Positions 1 through 11,000 of a stretch of 57,793 nt of DNA are shown here, one piece after another (the stretch's first letter is position 1; each line of letters starts with the position of its first letter). Under the pieces are notes generated by a model. It was not told the origin of the DNA. It ran no database searches and saw nothing but the letters and a program-made list of their open reading frames with translations. This stretch comes from Nematostella vectensis (Eukaryota; Cnidaria; Anthozoa; Actiniaria; Edwardsiidae). Both the position numbers and the translations under genes were made by a program. The stretch spans positions 4,247,203 to 4,304,995 of the forward strand of contig NC_064037.1 of the NCBI RefSeq assembly GCF_932526225.1, given 5' to 3'.

Positions 1-165
1 TTCTATTCCGGCGAGACCAAACCCCGATCAAAAAGTGAAGCGGTTTACACCAATGGGACTTCATCAAGCCGCTCGTCCGATAAAGAACGCAAAGGGTCCC
101 GGTCATCTTCCCAAAGAAACCCTTACCTTCAGGAGGAAGACAGACGGGTGTCGACTTATCTATAG
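1..165 (+). CDS. Possible C-terminal exon of an upstream gene (partial)
   Basis: Frame 1 is open from the first base to a TAG at 163-165, giving 54 codons without a stop. The peptide is rich in Ser, Arg and Lys in its first half (a SSSRSSDKERKG-type stretch) and ends in an acidic-basic tail, EEDRRVSTYL. That composition suits a disordered cytoplasmic tail. AATAAA-type signals lie downstream near 311 and 370. The family is not recognised. The start and any splice acceptor lie outside the window or cannot be placed. It could also be a chance open frame, because 54 codons is short. Confidence 0.4.
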   Translation, partial: FYSGETKPRSKSEAVYTNGTSSSRSSDKERKGSRSSSQRNPYLQEEDRRVSTYL

Positions 166-2047
166 AACCATACGAGGTTTGCTTATAATCATGGTGCACC
201 GCGCGCCGGGTTGTTGCTCACAATTCATTGTACTCATACTCAAAAGCTCGCCAATTTTAAAAGGATGGCACGAAAACGATTTAAAGAATACGCCCCACGG
301 TAAAGTGATCAATAAAACGCAAATGCGCCCTGTGCATATTGGCGTCCATAGAAGCCCAAAAGAGACGATAATAAATTTCTCATAGATTGATTTCTTTGTT
401 CTACAAAAGTAAATCTATGATTTTTAGTAGGTTTTAAACAAGAAAACACGTATTTTTTTAATACTGAAGCGGAAATCAAGTTTATCAACTGTAACGTTAT
501 TTTGTGCTTTTATTTATCGATTTTGTAATAAACATAGTGTACAAAGCCAAAATTAACCTTGTTCCAGTTTTCTTCCAATGTGCACCTGTTGTGGGGTCCA
601 CGCAACGACACGACGGGAAAGCCCTGCGAATGCAAGATAGTATTAATAGCGCCCCATCCCTTTGTATGACTTGGCTTGTATCACCAGCACATACATCATA
701 CCTTTATTTGTTGAGCTACACTTCAGTCACTGTAGACGCACCATCCATCATGGGCATAGTTTAGTTTTTGTTTTGCATATTATCGGCATTGGCAAAATGA
801 AATTACCAAGACCTATGTTCAGGGCCATAAGCAGGTTGTTGGACATTGGGGGCACGTGGCCCCCAAATATTAAATAAAAAATTGCAAGGAAACGACTAGA
901 AGGGGCGTGGCTGTGCCCCCCAATATTTTCGGAATGTTTGTATTGTGCCCCTCCAATATTTCGAGGTCTGCTACGGCATTGATGTTTCCGAGGACAACAT
1001 AGTTTTCGTGATAATTTTACTCATGCCTATGAGGCTGATAGTTTTTCCTTCTATATAAATGATTTTTCAATATATATGCTAGTATAGTTTGAGTATGTGA
1101 TCGTCACAGTTGTCTTTTGTGCCTTTTGCCGAAGAAAGTTTCATTACACGCCGACCTAACCTTGGTTCCAGAGTCTCCTTCCTTCTCTCTGTTAAATGGC
1201 ACGTACAAAACATTCGTTGTCGCCGCTTGAGTGAGTAGTCGAAACTTGGGGCATCTGGAACCATGGGTAGTGCACGGTCAGTGTCACGTGACAATTTAGC
1301 AAAGAGACACTTCGAAGACTTTCGTCGCGTTTCCTCTAACCAGTCTTCTAACTATGCTTTTATAGTTTTCTTTTTCTTCTGTTTTTTTTTTCTCGCCTCG
1401 TTTAAGCGTCACGACGAAGCGATCTGAACACAGGCCATTGCCACAGCCCTCTAATTTATGGCTTAAATGTGCCATTTTATACTTCAATCGTCCACGTCTT
1501 AGCCTGCGTTGAATAGTTCGGCTGTGAACGCAGGCTACCACTCCTTCGCTACACCGTAAATCTTTAATTTTTACGTCGTGGTTTGGCGAAAAACGGTTGA
1601 AATCTATAAGATGATATGTATTTTCAGGTGAGGCCTTTCAATTCTCAAATTAATTCCATTATTTTTACCATCGCCGTGCTCATAGCCAAAACTCCGTTCC
1701 TCCTGCCCTTGTCATTGTTGTTCCCAGGTTACCTGTGGACACAGCGACCCCCAACCATTGAATGTGTTGTTTTTAGTTTTGCATCCGACGCGCGAAGCCA
1801 ACTTGGCGAACCAAATCTCTCAAACAAGAAAACGCAGGAATCATCCACATCCAAGCTGCTGTTTTTTGTAATTCACGGGCTCACGAGATACACAGGTGCA
1901 ATAGGAATACCAGGGGCACAAAAAAGTGTGTGCCAATATGCAAAAATCGTAATAGTTTTACTCTGATGACAGCCGGTGTGATATCATGTTTATACTGTTT
2001 ATGAGCGCCGCGTTCAATTGTAACAAAAAGAATACCAAGATATTCCA
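166..2047. other. Intergenic region / SVOP 5' flank
   Basis: No gene is recognised between the possible upstream terminal exon and the SVOP start. The stretch holds one small inverted-repeat element at 824-977. Open frames on both strands here are short and lack recognisable motifs. The promoter and any 5' untranslated exon of the SVOP-like gene should lie here, but I cannot place them. Confidence 0.5.
824..977 (-). mobile_element. MITE copy A (GCCGTAGCA-ended family)
   Basis: This 154-bp segment is the near reverse complement of 4051-4201. The two copies share internal blocks GGGGCGTGGCTGTGCCCCCC and the surrounding CCCCCCAATATT motifs. Its right end, TGCTACGGC, is intact, while the left end has drifted to GCCATAAGC. 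Short terminal inverted repeats and no coding capacity point to a non-autonomous DNA element. Confidence 0.7.
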
Positions 2048-5000
2048 ATGATGTCTGAAATGGCAAATGGTTGGGCTTCATCGGAGGATGAGTATGAGAC
2101 TGAAGTTTTGCTTTTTGATCGAAAAAAGTCACGAAAGGTTCGCCATAAACTAACGGAGTTAAATACGAACCATGTTTACTCCGCCGATGAAGGCGACATG
2201 GCTCATGTACCTCTAATGTTAAATAGAACAGACAGTTTGGAAGGTATTGATATTAAAGGTACGTTCTCCAGGGATTCAACGCTAAATTATAGTAGATGTA
2301 TGCTGTATATTGTTATGCTATGTTATACGATTGAATTTATTTTATGCTTGAGTAACACCAATAACGAACTACTGCATGTAGTTATTATAATTAGTCCTCG
2401 CATACGTATCCCTAAGTTGTTTTTGTTTCATTGGTTTTAAACACCAAGTGCAGTTTAAAGAGGTTGAATACAGTGTGCTTGTTGGTTTTGTAAACATTTG
2501 GTTTTGTAACGTCTCCTATTTCATATGTCTTTGTTATTGTGAATGAAATCGGTCCACATACACCATGAGTCGCAAGTAATTACTATGATACGGACTGATC
2601 GGTATATCCTCGTTAACATATCCAGGCCGTGTTAAAAATTTAACGTATTTTTCGTGACTATATCACTTAATCTTTGCCCACATGCGATAACTTTCAAGTG
2701 GTTTACAAGCTATTTAATAGTTGTCCCCTTTGACCGCTAAATGGGTTGACCTCCAAGCTCACAGACTTCATATTGTATGGTGTATCACAAAAGTATTAAT
2801 TGATTGGACCTGAGGGGGAGATATATCTGTATCACTTGCCATTTCAACTGTTATGATTTTGACTGTTTTTGGTTTCAATTTGAGTACTAAATTGTTTCCT
2901 TCACAAACCCCAGAAGGGAATTTATGTTGACAATGGGTGGTTCTGTGCTTAGCACGCAACATATGGGGCTTTTCACATCTGCTGAAACGGGCTTGTGTTC
3001 CTTTTTTGGGGCCATTGATTTTAAAACTGTGAAGCATGATCCGCTTGATTATTTATTAGGTGCTATATGGATCTTGCTCAATAATAACATCTCACCTTTC
3101 AGTAACAAGTTAAAACTATTTGGGTCATTACATTGCCCTTTGAGGGCTTTGAGTTGTAGTGTATACTGATTGTAAGGAGTTGTTTAATACTGTACTTGTC
3201 ATGATGCTTAGATAAAGATTTAGTTACAGTCTCGTTTTCCCTAAGGTGGACAGGATGTGAAATCTCCTTAATCAGCATTTGAATTTTCATTGATTGGGCA
3301 GACAGTTTTTTTTCTAGTATGTCTGTCAAGTAATAACTCTATCTTAAGCGATTATGAAAGCATGTTACATGTCCTGTTTCTAGACCCTTCAGTTTTCATG
3401 ACTATAGGTTTCCTACATTTTTCTGTGTCTTTAGAATGTGGAGAAGATGTATACAGCGTATCAGATGCCGTCGATCATATTGGCTTTGGCTGGTTCCAGA
3501 TTAAAATCATGCTTCTTCTGGGGTACTTTTCGGTGAGTAGAAAATCAATCATATCATTTGTGATTTAAAAAAAACAGAAGCCTTACACATATAAGACTAC
3601 ATGTTATACACAGTGTCATTTGCAATATTAATATGTATTGTTCTGCTGATTGCATGCAGCTTTTTCGCTCTACCCTAACAATGCAATGGGTGCTGTTAAG
3701 CAAACATATTAAAACCAATGAGGATGTGAAAAACATTCTATCGCATTGAGATGAGCTTTACTAGCTGAGCAGTGAGGCAAAGGAATGCCTCAGTGCATAC
3801 CATAGCATGGCAGAAACTTTCTAGTTATGAAGTTGATGTCAATCTAAACTGTGCTAGTTATTAAGCTAACCTTCTTAAAGCTTTGTATTGGTTGCTGTTG
3901 CATTAAAAATTAAGACAGGTCTCATTGCTTTTTTAATAGGCTGCCGATTCCCTAGAGATGATGCTGTTGTCAATATTAGCTCCTACTATACGGTGTATTT
4001 TTAGGATAAGTGCTTGGAAGGAAGCTTGGATAACTACTGTAAGTATCAAAGCCGTAGCAAGCCATGGAAGATTGGGGGGCACAATACAGAAACATTAAGA
4101 AAATATTGGGGGGCACAGCCACGCCCCTTCTGGTCATTTCCTTATATATATTTTAAATATTGGGGGGCACATGCCCCCAGTGTCCCACACCCTGCTACGG
4201 CCCTAAGCCATGAACCATGGGTCGTAGGATGGTTCGCCAGAACTCTACTGCTGTAGAATTTCCTTTGTTCTCAATGACATGTACTGAGGTTTCTGGTCAT
4301 AGTTACACACATAAAATCTCAACCTCCAGCCAATTACTGAACCTAAGGTTGGAAGCACTAGTCTAACCATGGGGATAAGCTCTACTTGATGCTGTACATA
4401 GCTTCCTTTTAGAAAATCGTATGAAACTTAATCTAGATAAAACTCCTTTAAATATGAAGACGATATTTTAGAAAATGTGAAGTCCTATAAATATCTGGGG
4501 CTTACTTTCAGCGCGGCAGGTCCTTTAGTTTGGCTATGAATGAGTTAAAAAAATAGCACTCAAAGCGCTCTACTAACTTAAGAAAAGCAGTGGGTAAAAA
4601 CTTTTTACCCGACATTAAATTGACTATGCGGCTCTTTAGTATTCTAGTTAAGCCAATACTTTTGTATGCTAGCCAAGTTTGGGGAGTTGAGAAGGTACAG
4701 AAAAGGCACGACCACGTTGAGGCAGTGCATGTGCCTTTTGTAAACTTTTGCTTGGCGTAACAAAAACCGCTGTAAACAGTGCTTGCCTGGGAGATGGAAA
4801 GATACCCTCTCTTCATAAATGTCAAATCCAGAGCCTTCAATTTTCCTTTTTAAACTAATCGGAGACAGGGGATTTTTATCCTACTATACTTTTCTTGACT
4901 GTAAAGAAAATAGTCTCATTGGCTAAAAGAATTACGAGCAATTGTCGCTTCGTGTGGATTGGGCGAAACCCTCACCAACATTTTGCAAAACGATGCTTTG

Positions 5001-8000
5001 CAGCAGGACGCTTTTGAAGGAAAGGCTGCGAGACATCGAATTTCAATGTTGGTTGGCGAAATATTAAATGATTCCAAAATAACCGGTCAAAAAAAATAAC
5101 TTAGAACCTATAGAACTTTCAAAACGACATACGATTTTGAGACATACCATTTTAACATTCACAACCTCAACCACCGTAAAGCCCTCACCCACCTAAGGAT
5201 TAGTAGTCATAAACTTGAAATCGAGACTGGGCGCTACCAGGGGTCCTAGGTTTTAAAAGTTGAAAAGGTTACGGAAGATAAAAGATATATTGATGAAAGC
5301 CTCCTTTTTCTATGTTGTCTACATTTGGTGTGGTGTCTCATTTCCTATGTTGTCTACATTTGCTGTGTTGTCTACATTTCCTATGTTGTCTACATTTGTT
5401 GTGTTGTCTACATTTCCTATGTTGGGCTACATTTGTTGTGTTGTCTATATTTGTTGTGCTGTCTACATTTCCTATGTTGGGCTACATTTGTTGTGTTGTC
5501 TATATTTGTTGTGCTGTCTATGTTTTCTGTCTTGTCTACGTTTGCTATGTTGTCTATATTTGTTGTCTTGTCTACGTTTGCTATGTTGTCTATTTTGTTG
5601 TGTTGTCTACGTTTTCTGTGCTATCTATGTTTACTTTGTTGTCTGTTTGCTTTGCTGTTTGCTATGTTGTCTACATTTGCTATGTGGTCTATGTTTTCTA
5701 TGTTGTCTATGTTTGCTGTGTTGTGTACATTTCCTGTGTGGTCCGACCATAGGCTATGTTTGCTGTGTTGTCTACTTTTATTGTGTTGTCTACGTTTCCT
5801 GTGTGTTCTGTGTTTGCTATGTTGTCTATGTTTTCTGTCGTTCTCTATGTTTGCTATGTTGTCTTACTTTTTCTGTGTTCTCTATGTTTGCCATGTTGTC
5901 TACGTTTGCTATGTCGTCTACGTTTTCTGTGTTGTCTATGTTTGCTGTGTTGTGTACATTTCCTGTTGGGTCTATGCTCCCTGTGTTGACTATGTTCCAT
6001 GTGTTGTCTATGTTCCCTGTGTTGCCTATGTTCCCTGTTTTGTCTATGTTTGCTGTGTTGTCTATGTTCTTTGTGTTGTCTACATTTGCTGCTATGTTTG
6101 TTTTACGTTTTCTGTGTTGTGTATGTTTGTTATGTTGTCTATGTTTGCTGTGTTGTCTACGTTTGCTATGTCTGTCTCACGTTTTCTGTGTTGGCCATGT
6201 TTCCTGTGTTGTCTACGTTTTCTATGTTGTCTGTGTTTGCTGCGTTGTCTACGGATGCTGTGTTGTCTACATTTGCTAAGTTGTCTAATGTTTTTTTGTG
6301 TTGTCTATGTTTTCTGTGTTGTCTACGTTTGCTATGTTGTTTTACGTTTCCTGTGTGGTCTATGTGTTAACTGTGTTGTATAATGTTCGTACACTTTCTG
6401 TGTGGTCTTCATTACTTCCATTACTTTCTCCATGCATGTGGTTTTTATTGGGATGATGGTGATGTGTGGTCTTCATTTCTTCCATTACTTTCTCCATGTA
6501 GGTGGTTTTTATTGGGATGATGGTGGGGTCATCAACATGGGGCTGGATCGCTGATAATTTTGGTAGAAAATTTGTAAGTATTTTCTTTTTTATTGTCCAT
6601 TGTTTACCTTCCTTTCCAATTCCCATAGTTACGGGTATATTGTATCTCACGCTTAGACAAATTTTTACACTTGCAAGGGTTTCACTACCACAAACCAATA
6701 AGGGGCTCCATTAAACAGACAGCAGACATATATTTATAATCTAAAGCTTAAATCTCAGTTTTTCTAACTGATGCTCCATGAAAATATTTACATTTGTCTT
6801 AATGCTCTAGGGTACATTACCATACACTATTACCTAACCAGAAACCTTGCCAAGGTTGAGCCTAGGAATATAAATGTGCCACCGTATTTGCTTATTAAGA
6901 TGCCTTGTTATGCCTTCTCTATAAGGCCCCCCAGAGGTTGTTTTTTTTCTTTTGCAGCTCCTATACAGGTTATTATTCTTATGATGCGTTTTTCTTATTT
7001 TCCAGGTGATTGTTCTCGTATCCATTTGGATAGCGTACTTCGGCCTTCTAAGTGCTTTCTCGCCTCATTACTACTGGATTATAGTCCTGCGGATGGTGGT
7101 TGGACTAGGCATCGGTGGCGCGCCACAATCGTATGTACCACGCCAGTTTTAGTGCGGCTATAAGTACCCCCCTCCCTAGATTTAGTAAAATATTGAATAA
7201 GCTTCAAATAAGCAGCTTTCCCCTCTATTGTGTAGGGTTGATCCGCAGGCAGATCTGAGGGGGATATCAGTTTTTAATAACATAAACCGTTGTGGCCAAC
7301 AGTTTTTTTTTCCCTGATAATATTATGTAGGCCTATTCAAATTTGACCTCATACGTTTCAGTTTCAGTCTTTTTTTAGAGAAATTGGGGGGGGGGGGGGG
7401 GGGCGCCATGTTTCTGCCATGCAACAATAGGGAACAATTCTGATCGAAATTATTGGCATCACCCATCACATGTTTTATATTCACATGGAGCGCAATGTAT
7501 GGGACATACATACGCCTTTTTAAACGCTTTAGTAACTACCTTTGTAGAGAAACTCTGCTCATATCATTTCAGCGCCACCTTAATGTCCGAGTTTTTGCCC
7601 AGCAAATACCGAGCTATGTGTATGTGCATCCAGTCAGTGAGTATGCTCTCTCTCTCATCGTTTTCGTTCATAAATCATGTCTTACATGTCAGGTCTCATA
7701 TCAACACCACCATCCTCATCACAATCAACACCCCACCAGTATCAGTATCATCACAATCAACACACCTACAACGGACATTAAGACCTTATAATTTTATAAG
7801 AAAACTGGCCTTATAGGCGTTACGGCACTGCTATTAGATCGTCATCATGACTTATTCGTGTTTCTCTTCACCCTTTATTTTCTTGCTTCCTATAAGCCTT
7901 ATAATTAATCTCTCAATCTTTCATCCGTAGCCGTGGTGGACCTTGGGTTCGCTCTTCACTATTTGCGTAGCGATGCTCGTCATGCCTGTCTACGGTTGGA

Positions 8001-11000
8001 GATACCTGCTCGCATTACTTAGCCTGCCAATGTTCCTCTTTCTTTTATTATCTCCAGTAAGTTTTGTAGATTCACCGATGAACAACATATTCGAGAATAG
8101 TTCGTAGTTCTAGTGCACTTGATATGGGGAATGGATCGGTAATATTCGGGAGCGGTCCGGTACTATTCGGGAGTGGTCCGGTATTATTTGGGAGTGGTCC
8201 GTAAATATTCGGGAGCGGTCCGGTATTATTCGGGAGTGGTCCGGTATTATTTGGGAGTGGTCAGGTAATATTCAGGAGCGGTCCGGTATTATTCGGGAGT
8301 GGTCTGGTATTATTCGGGAGTGGTCCGGTAATATTCGGGAGCGGTCCGGTTTTATTCGGGAGTGGTCCGGTATTATTCGGGAGTGGTCCGGTAGTATTCG
8401 GGAGTGGTCCGGTAAAATTTGTGAGAGGTCCGGTAATATTCGAGAATGCTTTGTCGCAATTCGGCAGTTCACTCTGACCATTCGGTAGTGGCTCGAAACT
8501 TATCGGCGATGTCTCGGTACCATTCGAGCCTCGGTATTTCGGGGTTTCATGATGTTGACGTGGGTGCGATGGCTACATTGACATATTTTCATGAAATTTT
8601 CATATTTCAGCCGCTTACTTATCTACTTTTAATCAGCGTTTTTCCTTCAGTTCCTTCCCGAATCGTGTCGGTTCCAGCTTGCGTCTGGCGATCGCGATAA
8701 AGCGCTTGCAACTCTGCACCGAATGGCGCGTGCGAATAAAGCCACCCTACCAACGGGATTTCTTAAAGACGCTAATCAGGTAAAATTGGTTGGGGTTAGG
8801 GTTAGGAATGGTTTCTGAGGGCTTCCTTCTGTGCCACATTGCCTTTGGTGCTTTTAGGTTTCTCGATGTCTCACGGAAGTACTTTGATAGGGTCGTTGGT
8901 GCTTGCAACTCTGCTCTGCGGAGTCGCCCCCGTAGTTTGGCAATACATAGAAATGTTGAATAGCTTGGATTGCGGAAAGGCCTCTGAGATAGCATGGGTT
9001 GCTTCGGTGCCTCTTGAAATTGAATTTAATCTTGAAAGCGCTCGGGGGTCCCGGGTAGTGCTCGGTTTTACTCCAGTGCTACTCAGTTTTGTCTCAGTAG
9101 TGATAAGGCGTGACTTTATACAGCTTATTGAAAAGAAATATGTACCTAAGCGCCTCATTTAGCCGCAATTATTTATATGTTTTCTCTCCCTTATTATGTT
9201 GCTATCTTGAAGAATGCAAAACGGGGAAGAATTTTAGATCTTTTAAAGCCAGAGCTACGAAGGACGACGTTAATGCTATGGTTTCTATGGTGAGTCACGC
9301 TCTTCTTCACTTAAGTCACGTGTCAAATCACGTGCAGAGTCACGTAGGACGACGTTGATGCTATGGTTTCTATGGTGAGTCACGCTCTTCTTCACTTAAG
9401 TCACGTGTCAAGTCACGTGCAGAGTTACATAGGACGACGTTGATGCTATGGTTTCTATGGTGAGTCACGCTCTTCTTTGAATGTCACGTGTTTGTTTTTC
9501 AAACCAACAGACTAAGTACCAATTATGTACGATGTTGCGCGCGCATTCAAAATGTCACAGACTGGCGGACCCTAGCTGATCTTAAATGGCGTACGAAGTG
9601 GACTTTACTAATGAAGCTATAGAAAATGCTGTCAGAGCGCTTCTTTCGAGTAATTTTGAAGTCAAATTCCCCGTCATCCATCCGACATCCGTCTGGCAAG
9701 CCTTTGTTAAAAAGATATTGCAAGGCCACGTTAAGCCTCGCGTTCGTGTCCAATCGACCCCGATATCGCGAAAACTGCCCATTTTGTTTCCGTGATTTTT
9801 CTATTTACATTTCCTTTTTCTATATTCATTGGTGTCCGTGTTAAACCGTGTTGATCAAGCCCTTTCATTCACAGGTTCAACGTAGCTTTCACGTACTACG
9901 GCGTAGTGCTGATGACGTCAGAGCTTTTTCAGAGTGACAGCGCGGGAGGTGGCAAATGCGAAGGTAATTACTCATCCAGGACCCTTCTGACGTCACTCAT
10001 TTGCCTAGTTACTGATCTGCCTAGTTACATTTGACATTCTGTCACTTTTGCAGCTGGAAGTGGATCAGTCAAGGACCCGCACTGTGGGTGTAAATTGCTG
10101 ACCACAAAGGACTATACAGATATGATGTGGACGACACTTGCAGAAATCCCAAGTACCTTTTCGCGCCTTATTTATCATAACCCACCATAAACTTCTGAAA
10201 TAGCTAAACGTCTAAACTGTTGAAGACGTCACATTTGATTCACCGCTCGCCGTTGACAACAGATTGGGAGTCACAAGACGCCTGCGGACGAGGCTATTCT
10301 TAAAATGCCAAAGAAAGTATTTTGCGCAGTTTTAGTCACAAACTACGTACTGTTCAGGTTTTTCGGCAGATTTTCGAGAAAACATTACCGCATATATCCC
10401 ACTATCTATGTTAATAACCTTATTCTCTTGGGTATGTTCTCTGTTTAATATTGGCTTTTGTCTTGTTCCAGTCGTACAGCCATACTATAACAAATATGCC
10501 CCATTCTATCTATGCCAATACCCTTATCCACTTCAGCGTGCTCTAGCCGTGCTGTTAAATATAGGCCTTTGGCTTGTTTCAGTTGTACTGGTGAATATTG
10601 TGCTTCTGGAGCGACTCGGACGCAGACGAACACTAGCGCTGTTATACGGACTCACGGCTACATTTTACATGCTGCTTTTTATATGCACAAAACGGTTGGT
10701 ACTCAAAAAGTCGTGCGATTTTTTAGTGCAAGTGAACTGGTAAAATGAAATAAAAACTGGTGCAATCACATGACTTGTCTTCTATATCCACTTTTGGGGC
10801 AGTCACATGGCTTGTCTTCTATATCCACTTTTGGGGCAATCACATGACTTGTCTTCTATATCCACTTTTGGGGCAGTCACATGGCTTGTCTTCTATATCC
10901 ACTTTTGGGGCAGTCACATGATTTTTGTTTTAACTATCTACTTCTGGGCAAGTTTTCATTATTTTCATTCTTTTAACAGTGAATGGATGGTGGCTTTTAT

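Larger units (their letters stand above)
4039..6501 (+). other. SVOP intron 3, packed with repeats
   Basis: This 2.46-kb intron holds a MITE (4051-4201), a decayed LINE (about 4330-5255), an 18-bp minisatellite (about 5311-6375) and the upstream copy of the duplicated exon 4 border. The MITE begins about 12 bp after the 5' splice site, so the insertion nearly abuts the donor. Confidence 0.85.

Noticed and set aside
5260-6383. Long overlapping plus-strand frames coding Cys/Leu/Val-rich proteins of up to about 350 residues
   Set aside because: They are translations of the 18-bp minisatellite in SVOP intron 3, open in all three frames with no start context or splice logic.
8272-8481. Minus-strand DHSRILP repeat peptide
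   Set aside because: Direct translation of the 21-bp minisatellite in an SVOP intron.
9586-9795. 69-codon plus-strand frame ([20 protein letters not shown]...) in SVOP intron 9
   Set aside because: It looks protein-like and may be a transposon fragment, but it does not join SVOP exons in phase and I recognise no family.
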